NCBI GenBank assembly: GCA_028751875.1
Contig: CM054165.1
Location: forward strand, 30,117,640 to 30,181,639
Reading direction: 5' to 3'
Length of the DNA stretch: 64,000 bases
DNA from: Rapana venosa
Taxonomy: Eukaryota > Mollusca > Gastropoda > Neogastropoda > Muricidae
The translations under genes and the position numbers were made by a program. Position 1 is the stretch's first letter; every line of letters begins with the position of its first letter. Positions 1 through 11,600 of the stretch are shown here, piece after piece. The notes beneath the pieces are model-generated. The model ran no database searches and was not told where the DNA came from. It was given only the letters and a program-made list of their open reading frames with translations.

Positions 1-125
1 AAATGGACCTTTATACACTGTCGTATGCCTTATGAAAGTCTACAAAGGCTGCATAAGTTTTCACTTTTGCTACAGTTGATTCTCAACTGAGAGAGAGAGA
101 GAAATGACAATGACAATGACAATGA

Positions 126-200
126 CAATGACAAATTCTTTTATTTCGAGGATAATGAATAAGCACATATGTGCTTTTTTACATCCAGTCCCCGCCCGTT
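126..200 (-). repeat. SINE 3'-end fragment
   Basis: This stretch contains 'GAGGATAATGAATAAGCAC' followed by 'ACATCCAGTCCCCGCC'. The same sequence occurs at 1187-1257 and, reverse-complemented, at the end of the SINE-like unit at 13303-13535. It is preceded by a (TGACAA)n run at about 105-130, which would be the 3' tail of a minus-strand copy. Confidence 0.55.
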
Positions 201-1186
201 AGGGATACATCTTAATAATAATAACCCAATACTTATACAGTCTCACAATAAAAACAAGGGGAAATAACCCTTTTCAAAACAGCTCCCCCAACCAACAACA
301 CCCCCCCAAACAAGCAAATAAAAGAAAACCCTAAAATACCCACCCCCACCCCCACCCCCAAAAAAACCCTAAACCAAAACAAACAAGCAAACAAAAGAGA
401 AAGAAAAACCAAACCAAAGAAGAAGATAAAAAAGAGATAAAACAGACAAACAACAACAACAAGAACAACAACAGAGCCGAGAAAAATAACACAACCAAAC
501 TTAATTAGTCATAAAGATAAACATCTACACAATGTCAAATGGTATACATACTTGTTACACATAACTATAAGATATTGAAATAGGGCACTCATTAAAACTT
601 ATGTACAGAGGCAAGTCCAATAAAGTATTGAAAATATAAAATATTAATCCTTCATCAGGATACACTATAACTATAAGCGAGACGATAAAAGGTGAGAAAG
701 AGACAGAGAGACAGAGAGAGTGTGTGTGTGTATTTCAGAGATAATATCCAATATATAATTCCCAAAACAGTATGCGATCCATCAACCACTCATTTTAGAT
801 TATATTCGTTTCAAATTATGTCATGATAATGAAATAAAATTTAATACCCATCATCCACACAATAAAAACAAGAAACAAAACAAAGAAGAAATCTAAACCT
901 ATACAGTCATTGAGGGAGAGAATTTGAGTGAGTGAGTGAGTGAGTGTGTGTATGTAGTGTGTGTGTGTGAGTGTGTGTGTGTGTGGGGGGGGGGGAATTC
1001 AGGGATAATACTAAATATGTAATACTCACATTAGCACACGATCAACACAAACACTTTTTAATTATACTCATACAAATTGAATGTCATGATAATAAAATAA
1101 GTGCAATGCCCATACACTCACATAATAAAGAGGGGGAAAAAGCCAATAAAGTCATAAAAAGAATATCTACACATTGTAAGTAATAG

Positions 1187-1257
1187 AAACAAATTCTTTT
1201 TTTCAGGATAATGAATAAGTACTCATGTGCTTTTTTACATCCAGTCCCCGCCCGTGG
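1187..1257 (-). repeat. SINE 3'-end fragment
   Basis: This is a second copy of the 126-200 sequence ('CAGGATAATGAATAAG', 'TTTTTTACATCCAGTCCCCG'), embedded between units of the 5' array. It matches the reverse complement of about 13447-13510. Confidence 0.55.
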
Positions 1258-1623
1258 GGTCACATTGAAAATGCACTCAGTACTCGTATTTTCAAACAGT
1301 AGAAGCACAGGGAAAAAAACTTTTTTATTTTTTAAAGAAAGGAGAGAAAAAGAAAAAAACAAAAACAAACAGACAAACAAACAAACAAACAACCCCAGAC
1401 GAGCAAACGACAAAATAAACCCCAGAAAACGCCCCCCCCCAAAAAAAAAAAAACACACCAAAAAACAAAAAACAAAACAGAAAAAAAAAAAAAAAAAATT
1501 TAAAAACAAAACAACAAAACAAACAGACAAAAGCACCCTCCAAACAGACAAACAAAAAACAAAAAAAAACAACAAATAAACAAATGAGAAGGGAAAAAAA
1601 AATTTAAACCCAACACCGTTCCC

Positions 1624-1625
<2 letters not shown>

Positions 1626-1666
<41 letters not shown>

Positions 1667-1711
1667 CACACACACACACACACACACACACCACACACAC
1701 ACACACACACA
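1626..1711. repeat. (CA)n microsatellite
   Basis: A nearly perfect CA dinucleotide run with two one-base interruptions. It is preceded by A/C-rich low-complexity sequence from about 1310. Confidence 0.95.
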
Positions 1712-1799
1712 TACACCAAAACAAAAAACATAACAAACAAAAAACTCAAACAAATCAACACAACAAAAACAAAGTAGCAACTACAGCATTAACAACACA

Positions 1800-1902
1800 G
1801 AGAAGGAAGAGAGGAGAGAGAGAGAAGAGAGAGAGAGAAGAGAGAGGAGAGAGAGAGAGAGATAGAGAGGAGGAGGAGAGAGAGAGAGAGAGAGAGAAGA
1901 AA
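1800..1902. repeat. (GA)n purine tract
   Basis: A GA/GGA repeat of about 100 bp just before the third copy of the 135-bp core. Confidence 0.9.
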
Positions 1903-2494
1903 CTTAAGATCATAAAATTGAGCACAGGGGTGTGTTGTGTTTCAAGGATAATACTAAATATATAATTCTCAAGACAGCACAGGATCACCATCAATATTCT
2001 TTTCGAATATACTCGTACAAATTGAACGCCATGAAAAAGAAATAAGCCCAATATCAATACACTCTTACAATAAGGAGAAAAAAATCACTAAAGTCATAAA
2101 ATGAACATCTATACATTGTGAGTAAGAGAGAAGAGATGGGGGGGGGGGGGGGGAGAAATGAGAGAGAGTGGGAGAGAGAGGGGGGAGTGTGTGTGTGTGT
2201 TTGTTTGTGTGTGTGTTTGTGTGTGCGTTAAAGATTTAATGCTTTTTGTTTGTAAACAAACAAAACAAAAAGGACATAGAAAAAAAATACTGAATATCAT
2301 TCTCAAAACAGCACATCATCACTGTCAACACTCTTTTTCATTATACTCGTACAGATTAACACATATTGTTGTTATGATAGATATATTTCTTATAACTATA
2401 GTGTAGTTAAAAAAATTAATATAAAATAAACATTTTTTAAAAAGCTTACACTTTGCTAAACTCACTTTTTCAATTACAATGAAAATTTGAAAGG

Positions 2495-2502
2495 GGGGGG
2501 GG

Positions 2503-2540
<38 letters not shown>

Positions 2541-2567
2541 TTAGAGAAGAGAGAGAGAGAAGGAGAT

Positions 2568-2616
<49 letters not shown>

Positions 2617-2670
2617 GACAACAGTCTGACATACAGACAGGTGAAGGGAAGGGAAGGGCAGATAGGTAAG
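2495..2670. repeat. (GA)n purine tract
   Basis: A GA-rich microsatellite that grades into 'GGGAAGGGCAGATAGGTAAG' repeats at about 2640-2695. Arg/Glu open frames across it are artefacts of the repeat. Confidence 0.9.
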
Positions 2671-2729
2671 ATGGAAAGGGCAGATAGGTAAGGGAGGATA
2701 TGCAACTTTGTTTTTAAGGCTATGGACTG

Positions 2730-3411
2730 TGGTTTGTTATTGTTGATGTATCAAGTGATTGATAATTGAGTTTTGTAGATTGTTATTGATTGATGTTGTT
2801 TAACTGAATCTGGAAGGGAGTTCACAGCATAGGGGCCTGAGTAAAGTAGACTAGATTTGAATAAGTCTATTCTCGGTATAGGGACACTGGGCTTTATAGT
2901 ATTTCTGGATTGGTTTAGGGGAATTTGTCTTTTAAGTATGATGGAATGGTTCCTGTCATGATCTTGAACATCATGACTCCTTTTTATATTTTTAGTCGTT
3001 GGTGTAAGGGGGAAATATTTTAATTGAGTATAGTCAGCTTCTAATAAGCTTGTCTTTTTTAAAAGGACCATTTTGAAAACCCACGCTTGTAAAGACTCAG
3101 TAACGGTTTCATAGTGTTTGCACTAGCAGAACCCCACAGGGTAGAAGCATAGTCTATTGAGGGTTGTTATATAAGAAATTTGGAAGAATTAGTTTCCTTG
3201 AATGAAAGTCAAGAAAGTGCTTGATTTTAGAAAGTTGGTATACTCTTTGGGACATGAATTTGCATAGTTGAGATATGTGGTAGAACCAACTGAGATTTTC
3301 ATCAATTGTTACCCCTAAAACCTTGTGGTGATGGGTTTGTTCAATTACTTCCTTTTTAATTTTGATGGGAGTAAGTTTGTGGGTTAAGTTTTGACGCTTT
3401 TGTCTAGTGGT
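2730..3411 (-). pseudogene. L2/CR1-type LINE, C-terminal ORF2 remnant
   Basis: On the minus strand this encodes the C-terminal, post-RT region of a non-LTR retrotransposon ORF2. Recognisable pieces are 'KVLGVTIDENLSW' with 'YQLSKIKHFLDFHSRKL' (about 3154-3330), and 'LLEADYTQLKYFPL' with 'LLYSGPYAVNSLPDSVKQH' (about 2751-3071). The two pieces lie in different frames, so frameshifts are present. This is the 3' part of the LINE that continues at 4741-6950; the RTE fragment at 3423-4729 splits it. The clade is inferred from the RT style and is not certain. Confidence 0.7.
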
Positions 3412-3422
3412 AATAAGCATGC
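3412..3422. repeat. Target-site duplication (left) of RTE insertion
   Basis: AATAAGCATGC, repeated exactly at 4730-4740. It flanks the RTE fragment and lies at the point where the minus-strand LINE is interrupted. Confidence 0.7.
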
Positions 3423-4729
3423 CAGCAAGATCATGCTCAAAGTTATTTTGAATCGACTCAAGAAGGAGGCAGAAGAACACCTTGCAGAGGAACAAGCTGG
3501 GTTCAGGGCAGGCAGGAGCACAATCGAACAGATTTTTAACTGCCACATCATGATGGAAAAACATCTTCAACATCAGAGAGACCTGTTCCACAACTTCATC
3601 GACTTCAAGAAGGCTTTTGACAGAGTATGGCACGAAGGCCCGTGGCAGGTCCTCAGAATGTTTGGCATTGAAGAAGGACTAGTGCAAACCATTCAAGCAC
3701 TATACAACACTGCAAGCATGCCAGTCCTTCTGAACAATCAGGTCGGAGACTACTTCAAAACCACAGTTGGGGTCCGACAAGGATTCCTGTTATCTCCCCT
3801 CCTGTTCAATCTGTTCTTGGAAAACTCATGAGAGAGACCCTCCATGACTTCCACCCTACCCTCTCCATTGCGGCAGACCCCTCAACAACTTACGGTTTGC
3901 CGATGCATTGACCTCATGGGCGGAAGTAACACAGAGCGCAAGATCTTACGACCAGCCCTTGAGAACAGAGCTGGAGCATATGGGATGGAGGTGACTCGGA
4001 GAAAAGTAAAGTACTTGTGAACACACGAGCAATCCCCCACCGCTAAAAATTTACATAAACGGCCAACAATGGAGGAGGTAGACGCTTTTAAATACCTCGG
4101 CGCTACACTCACAAAGGACGGGCGATCGACGACAGAAACCCAAAGTCAGACTAGCATGGCAACATCTTCCATGACAAAACTCACCACCATATGGAAAAGT
4201 AAAGAGATCAGTTTCCCAACAAACTAAAGCTCTACAAAGCCCTAATTCAGTCGATCCTGCTGTGGGAAAGGTGAAACCTGGACTTTGATGCGAAACACCC
4301 AAAGCGAACCCAGCCCTTTTCAAAAAAAATTTGCCATAGAAAACTACGGGCATAATGGGGAAGAAACCCAAAAGGGCCCAACGAATTTTTTCAAGAGTCA
4401 AAAAACCCAGGGGGTGGCAGGCCACAGGAACCCCTTCTCACCACCCCGTCAAGAAAAAAGAAAAGCTGACAGGGTTTGGGGCCACTCACCCGCCACAACA
4501 CCGCCCAAAACATTTACTGAAGGGAACATCAAAGGTGGCAGAAGGGGGGGAAAAGACAAACAATTTCATGGTTTTTTGGGAACAACTTCAGAGAATGGAC
4601 CGGGAAATAAAAGACTCGGCACTATGCACAGACCCCGAGGCCCGGATGGTTGGAGGAGGCTTACCCCGGCATCGTCTTTATTTTTCCCCCCCACGACCCC
4701 CAAAGGTCACGGGTCGGGAGCTGATGATG
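3423..4729 (+). mobile_element. RTE-type LINE, 5'-truncated insertion
   Basis: A plus-strand reverse-transcriptase fragment inserted in the opposite-strand LINE. At 3423-3831 it reads 'KIMLKVILNRLKKEAEEHL', 'EEQAGFRAGRST', 'FIDFKKAFDRVW' and 'TTVGVRQGFLLSPLLFNLF', which are RT motifs of RTE-like elements. Later frames give 'GAYGMEV' (about 3970), 'FKYLGATLTKDGRSTTE' (about 4090-4140) and a C-terminal tail ending at the TGATGATGA run at 4722-4730. The element lacks its endonuclease and 5' end, as expected of target-primed 5' truncation. It is frameshifted after the RT core (stop at 3831), and the end is smeared by homopolymer-rich sequence. Relatives occur at 13.1-20.3 kb and 55.8-58.9 kb. Confidence 0.8.
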
Positions 4730-4740
4730 AATAAGCATGC
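4730..4740. repeat. Target-site duplication (right) of RTE insertion
   Basis: AATAAGCATGC, identical to 3412-3422. Confidence 0.7.
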
Positions 4741-6950
4741 TTTTGTTTTTTTTTGGGGTGTTTTAACAAGGGTTCATTTGGGTCCATTCAAAAAAGCTGA
4801 TCAACCTTTTTAGTAATGCTTTTGCTAGAAAAGAAAAGGGTTTTTTGTGGCTCTTTATGAATATTTTGTGTCATCAACAAATATTTTGAAATTTGGTTTT
4901 GAAAGTGGGGGAGGGAGGTCTTTTATGTATGTGAGAGGGGAATAGGTCCTAGAAATGGATCCTTGTGGTACCCCTAATTGTGGCTTGTGGGTTTTGGATG
5001 TAGTTGTCCCTTTATTGGACCATTTTTGCCTTTTTTCAAAGATAGGAAGCAAGGGCAGTTTGAAAGGGTATTTGTAGAAAAAATGGGTCATTTTTATTTT
5101 TTTTATGAGAAGTATGTGGTCAATTGGGGTAAAAAGCTTTTTGAGATCTACAAAAAAGTACCCCCCAAAAGTTTTTTTGTCATTAAGTTTTGAACCAGTT
5201 TTTCTACGAGGCAAATCATGCAGTATGACAGAAAATTTTGGGTCTAAATCCGGGTTTTTGATTAGGGGTGAATTAAGTTGGTAGTATTTTTAAATGAGGG
5301 ACTATGTTTTTTATATGTTGTTCCAAAAGGGTTTTTGGAAAAGGAAAGGATATGAGGGAAAATTTGGGTCCAATAGTTTTGGGGGTCTGGGGGTTTCAAC
5401 CAAATTTGAAGAGGGGGATTATTTGGGCTTTTTTGAAGGTTTGGGGGAAATGGGTTTTTTCAAGAAAAAGGTTAAATTTTATATGTTATTTGTTTCTGTG
5501 ATAACTGGGTGATAGCTTCAATATTCGCTGTCTTTTTAAACAAGCCCCACGCTTTTCTTGATTGTTTGGGGTGATTTTAAGATAACCATAGACCACAAGA
5601 ACAACAAAATGGAATGTGAATTTTTGGGGGAGTATGTTTTCCCTTTTAAAAGAAATTTTTTTTTTTTTCATTGATTTATTGGACTTTGATTTATCTTTTT
5701 AATAATTTTGTAGAGACATTAATAAAAAGGGTTTGTTAATTTGGGTTCACCCAGTAACGTTTTTGATTAATTTTTTTGGGGAAAAATGTTGTTTGTTATT
5801 TTATTTGTTTTTAAGGTCGCCATACAGTCTTTGAGTTTTTTTTGGGGGGGGTTAGTAATTCTTAAAAAATTATTTTTTTTTTTTCCCGGGCCGTTTTTGT
5901 GATTTTTAGGGATTTTTTAAATTTTTTTGACCTCTTCAAATATTTATGTTTTTTTTAAAAGGTCTCAAAGATGCTGCTTCTTCTAGCCCCTTAGTGAGCC
6001 AGGTATTTTGGGGGTTAAAATTTGGACCCTAATGATTTTTAGGGGGCATGTTTGTTGTAAATGCATTTAAAAGTGTTTACCCAAAAATTTTCTATGGCAA
6101 AATTTCGGGACGGGTAATGTTGAATTTTTTCCAAAGAATTGAGTTTACTTAAATTTTATAAGAAAAGTTTTCTCATAAAATTTAAGAAAGGGAAAAACGA
6201 TATTTATTTTTTGTGGCCAGGTTTGGGGATTTTTTTTTTCGTTTTTTTGCCCACGTGAAAAACAGACTGGGTAGTGATCGCTGCAGGGGATAGCTGGGAT
6301 AAAAATTTTTCACAATGTTTTTGGGGGTTAAATTATAAAATAGGGTAATTTTATTTTTGCTTGATTTTTGGTGTGACTCTCGTGGGGGGAATTAATTAGT
6401 TGGTGGGGGTTTGGGTTATGAAATTTTTTAAAAGGGGGTTCCATTGATTATTTACTTTTTTTAGTTCAAAAAGTTAAAGCTCCTAATAAGTTATTTCACG
6501 GGTTTCAAATAAAAACTTATTCATAAAGGAGAAATTTTGTCATCCAGTTTTTTCTTTCTTTTGGATTCCTATAGCAGACCCCAATTACAATGGGTTGGGA
6601 AATTTTTTAATAAAAAAATTTTCCAATCCGTAGGGATTCTACCCCCTAATGTTCTAAGGGAGAAGCGCTTAAAAGGTTTTTTATGGACTCACTCATTAGA
6701 TTAGGATTCCTTTTTCTTTGGGGTTTTGTTGATTTTTACGCGGGATTTTATATCCGGGAAATTTAAAAAAACAGGGGTCCCAATATGTGGTTCCCGAAAG
6801 TCTAGAAATCAGATAGCCCAATAGGGGGAAAAGGATTGCCTTTGTTTGTTTATAAGAGTTGAGATTTCTTCGATTTTATTTTAAAAGCCCTGGTTTTATT
6901 TAAGGGGGCAAATACGGTTTGGCCCTCCTTAGAGGGCCACTTATTGGTTG
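4741..6950 (-). pseudogene. L2/CR1-type LINE, RT and endonuclease remnants
   Basis: Continuation of the minus-strand LINE at 2730-3411. The frame at 4855-5214 reads 'DLKKLFTPIDHILLIKKI', 'LGVPQGSISRTYSP' and 'FKIFVDDTKYS', covering RT motifs from the palm to a VDD-type catalytic box in place of the usual YADD or FADD. Around 6240-6300 the minus strand gives an 'SDHYPVC' box, the C-terminal active-site signature of an AP-type endonuclease. Everything between is broken by stops and is unusually rich in G, T and A homopolymer runs. I could not define the 5' end. The element is dead as written, but part of the damage could be poor consensus. Confidence 0.55.
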
Positions 6951-7289
6951 GGATTTCATCTGGGCTTTTTTGGGTTTTTGGGGGAAAGGGATATGTGTGA
7001 AGGAAAACAAACAAAAAGGGGCAAATGGGATTAAAGGGAAATAGAAAAAAAAGATTTGTAGTTGGAGAACTCAAAAAACCTAAAGGGGTTTAAATGATAG
7101 GGTGGGGGTGGAGGGGGAAATTTAAATAGAACAAAACAAGGAACAAATTGAGTTAGGTGAAAACAAGATAACCCCTCAAACCGACAATAAGGTACTGAAA
7201 TCTGAAATCTGAAAAACTGTTTTAAAAGCCCCCACAACAGTGACAAACAAAGCTTCAGGTAAATTTGCTATCAACCCTCAAGTGTCAAT

Positions 7290-7870
7290 ACAAGGGTGCC
7301 CCCGCTTCAATTTGGGGCCTGGTCCATTTGTCTCTCCCAGTGAAAAGTCCCCAAGGCCAAACCCAAATTTCAAGTGCCGCCTCCTTTAAGCAAAAACCCG
7401 ATGAGCACTGAGGTGTGTCCCCAGAGATGGCAGCACTTGTCACTGAAAGGGTCACTCGCAAATAGTAGGGGGTTTGGGGGGTAGGGAACTGAAAACACAG
7501 CACGTTTGTTTTTTTCACTCAAAAAGCCACTCAGCAATTTTGTCCGGGGGTTTGCTGCACGGCTCATTCCCTCACTGAAAATGTCCCCCCCGAAATAAAG
7601 GGAAAAAAGTCCCTCGCAGTCACTGAAAAAATGTCACACAGCGAAAAAACCCTATTTTGAGGGACAGTTGCACACTTCCTGCACGTTTGTTTTTCACTGA
7701 AAAAAAAGGGCCCCCAGCAAATTTGGCCCAGGATTTGCTACACAGCTCATTCCCTCACTGAATAAGTCACTCAGCCCGGGGGAAATGAACCAAAGTCACT
7801 TAGCCGCACACAACATGCCACACAGCAAATAGTCCCCCAAGTTCATGCACAGTGATATTTCACTTCACTG
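7290..7870. repeat. Imperfect ~180-bp tandem repeat
   Basis: 'CACGTTTGTTTTT' at 7502 and at 7682 each start a diverged block containing 'GCTCATTCCCTCACTGAA' about 60 bp later, so the period is close to 180 bp. Partial units flank the two. The blocks are rich in 'CACTGAAA' and 'CACTCAGC' words. No coding function is supported. Confidence 0.5.
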
Positions 7871-7899
7871 CCCTGGGGGTGCATAACAAAACTGAGGGC

Positions 7900-8562
7900 C
7901 GTAGCACTGGGCAAAACTGTTTTTTTAAAAAAAAAAAAAAGAAAAACAAAAAAAAAGCCAAAAAACCCAACCAAAAATTTTAAAACCAAAAAACAACAAC
8001 AAAAAAAATTTTAAAAAAAAAAAAAAAACAAAACAGAAAAAACAACAACAACAACCAAAAACCCCCCCACACACACCCACAAAATAAACCCAAAAGGGTT
8101 TTTACAGGGCCCCAATTTTTCGTGAGGGTGCAAAACTTTTCACTTTCACCAGTTCCATCAATCTTGGGTAAGCAAAAAGGGAAACCCTAAAACCCCCTTT
8201 TTAAAAAAAATCATAAATATATAAAATGCTTTAAGAGAAAAAATAGGGGGTTGGAAAAGCAGAAGGAAACCCGGGTTTTCCCCCCACTTCCACAGCGACT
8301 TTCCCAAAATTTTGGGGGGGGGGAAAGGGTTTTTTAAAAAAAAAACCCCCCAAAACCCCAAAAAAAAAAAAAAACAGAAAAAGCAACAACAAAAACAAAA
8401 TAAACAAACCCGAAAAGAGAGGAGAGAGAGAGAGAGAAGGGGAGAAGAGGGGAAGAGAAAGGGGAGAGAGAGAGAGAGAGAGTAATTTAAAGCCAGCTAC
8501 ATTATTGTGCCTAAATATAAACAAGATCAAGAATGCAAAATGATAATCCTGCTACCCTTTGA
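7900..8562. other. Low-complexity DNA upstream of the receptor exon
   Basis: A-rich and C-rich runs occupy 7920-8100 and 8330-8400, and a GA tract lies at 8410-8482. No promoter or upstream exon could be recognised. An in-frame TGA at 8560-8562 closes the receptor reading frame on its 5' side. Confidence 0.5.
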
Positions 8563-8610
8563 TATGAGTGTGCAGCCAAAGAAGAAGGCAACAAAAGTGT
8601 CCACACCAAT

Positions 8611-11600
8611 TTGAACACGGCTTTCAGTCATCACCTGAACATCAGCCATCTTTGCCCAGGTGTTCAATATCTTTTGAACCAAAACCATCCCAACACGACG
8701 ATCATACAGGTCAGTGGGTCAGAGTGTGACAGCAGGAAGTCTTTGCCAGAGTTTACAGCAAGGCAGGGAGTGGTGTACGGGCTGTGCAAGGATTCTACCA
8801 GGTTCTGCAAAATGCTCTTGGAGGTAGCACCAGGAATGTATGCCAGGCTTAGACTGCAGAGATTGGCACTGTGGTGTGACTCTGGTCACTGGGAAACAAG
8901 AGTAGACAGTTGTAATCAAGCACAAGCTACAATGGATTGTGGTGATCACATTGCTGAATATCACCAAACCTCTGTAGAAAGGCGTGTGTGTGTTTGGCAT
9001 CTTAACAGTCCCTTGGTAACACTCCATACAGAAACAACACAGCGGTACAATTCAGTGGTAAGATACACTTCTCCATGGTCTGAATGTGTCATATTTCCAG
9101 AAGTTTACCCATACACTCAGTTTAGGGTCCACATTAAAGTACCCCCTTTAAACATTGTTATGGTTAGTGTTCAGCAGTGTCGTTATCAGCATTGTCAGAA
9201 CATTAGTCCATTAAAACTGATGTACCAAAACCTAAACACATCTGACCAAAGCATTGTACACATAAAAACTAATCCTTTGTCACCTGCTTGTGTCGTAGAG
9301 ACCTCACATCTTCAGATGGACTTACAGTTTCTGCCATGGATTCATCAATATCTTAAACTCTACTTTGCCGGTCTCTCTGTCTATAGCAAACCTGACAAGT
9401 TACCCAGTGGTTTGTTTAACTGCTCAGTAGAACATTACTCTCAATTTCGCCGTCACCTGGATCACAACCAGAAACCAGAATGTGAGGATGGGCGTGATGA
9501 GACAGAACACTGCCCCCTCGTCTGTCCTGGATGTCAGGGGCAGACAACTACAGGGAACAAATGTCTGATGCTTGTCTTGCACAAAGATCATATAACTCAG
9601 AAGTTTTGGTCCTACAGGTGTAAGGCAATGGGTGGAGGGTTGGCCTCAATAAAAACCAGAACAGAAATAGAATACTCCCTTACTCTTTTCAGAAAATTCC
9701 TGATAATAGAAATATGTACTGGGTTTACCTCAGGCTGGCAAAGCTCACCTTTCACATACAGTAGATTTGAAAAATGGTCTGATGGCACAATGATCTACAA
9801 TGCAGTCCATGGCAGACAATTTCACTATACATACAATTCCAGGTATCCTCATACACCTATTTTCACACCTTTGTCTATTTTTGAGTATTTTATTATGATT
9901 TCAAGTGCTGCACTTTGTGAGGTTGAGGTACCTTTCTCAAATTCCATTTCTACCCACACTAAGCTCAACTACTTGAATTCATTTCAAATTGTCTCTACAG
10001 ACACGTGGCAGATTTTATTAATGTGCATAAATCATCATGCCATACATACATTTTTACTGTGTGATCCTACCGTTCATTGCAGAAACAGAAGACAGACTCA
10101 TACTTGTGAGTTTACAGTCATGCCTTCTCAAAACAACAGCACTGCACAGGAGGAGGCCAAGATGTTCCTTGTTGGGAAGCTGACCTATCTCATGTTCAGG
10201 TGTGGTGGTGAAGGAGGAACAGTGCAGTACACACTGGTGTGTGATTTCCGACAGGACTGTCTTGACAACAGTGATGAGTCTTTCTGCCAGCATCCTCTGT
10301 TCACTGGTTTTCATTGCTCTAATGGCCAGTATGTGCTGCACAGTCAACGCTGCAATGAATATTCAGACTGTCTGGATGACTCTGATGAAAGGGATTGTCC
10401 TGAAAATAAACGGAGTCAATGTCCTTACTGTGCACAGTTCACTGAAAGCAAGGGCAATATACCCCAGCTCTCTATCAGCCTAGATGGCACTGGTTTCTTC
10501 ACATACCATATAATGACAGCCAGTGAGCCTTGCCCTGACAGCCATTACCTCTGCACATCAGAACCAGTCAACTGTCTTCCCATCTACACTCGGTGCAATG
10601 GATTTTCTGACTGCTCTGATGGAGAAGATGAACAGGACTGTGAGGGTGTGGCATGCTCTGGCTTGTACCAGTGTCGAGCTTCCAGAGTGTGTTTACATGG
10701 AGATCACCTGTGTGATGGCTGGGGTCAGTGTCCACAGCGGGATGATGAACTGATGTGTGACATGATCACCTGTCCTGAAGGCTGCCTATGTGAAGGTCAC
10801 ACTTTTCAGTGTGGTCGTCCTTTTCTTGCTGAAGTCTTCCCTCTACTGCGATACCTGGATGCCACAGGTTCCAGGATGTCACTGCAGGATTTTTCAAATA
10901 ATGTTTATCTCAGCTATCTCAGTTTGTCGAATTGTTCTATTGCCAACGTTTCAGAGGTCAAACTACCCAACTTGCAGACTATGGATGTTTCCAACAATGC
11001 TATCACATCTATAAACGTGACCACTTTGTTGACACTACAGAATCTGCAGAATATGTATCTGAGAAACAACCCTCTCAGTCACATGCAGAGTGACAAACAA
11101 AAGCAGATACATTATGCCTTAACAAAAATTGACATGTCAGAAACCCATATCAAAAAGCTGAGCACAGAACTGTCCATGTATTTACCTCGTGTGATTTATA
11201 TGAACGTTTCTGTCTCTAGCATTGAAGATATTTGGATGAGGGGGTTTAAAGGTTTACCACGGCTGACTGAACTATACATGCTAGAGAATCCAATCATTAG
11301 TTTTCCTGTGGATTTATTCAGAGGTTCAAAAGATCTAAGAATGATTGTTGCATCAAACTATAGGTTTTGTTGCCAGAATGTGCTTTCTAAACAGTCAAAC
11401 ACATTAAAATGCATTACACCTCAGAGTTTATTTTCTCCATGTACAAAACTGATAGCGAGTGATGTGCTTAAGATGTTCTTTCTACTGATAACTGTGTTTG
11501 CTATTTTTGGAAATGTAGTCTGCTTCATAGCTGCACTTGCAGCCAGAAAGATGTTTGAAAAAACATGTACAATATACTGTGCCCACTTACAGTTTGCCAA

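Larger units (their letters stand above)
200..2365. repeat. Interleaved array of a ~135-bp core and microsatellites
   Basis: A core of about 135 bp recurs at 735-870, 998-1130 and 1941-2075, with a truncated copy at 2278-2360. Each copy runs from 'GGATAATACTAAATAT' through 'ATTATACTCGTACAAATTGA' to 'CATACACTC.CA.AATAA'. A short satellite segment, 'CATAAAA.GAACATCTACACATTG', follows at about 509-540, 1152-1184 and 2095-2126. GA, GT, CA and homopolymer tracts separate the copies. No gene is supported here; the open frames are low-complexity translations. Confidence 0.6.

Noticed and set aside
1084..1761. Long Phe/Val/Cys-rich minus-strand frame
   Set aside because: It is a translation of A-rich and CA-repeat DNA with no codon-level signal.
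4285..4813. Two overlapping ~150-aa plus-strand ORFs
   Set aside because: They are frames through the degraded C-terminal region and 3' end of the inserted RTE copy.
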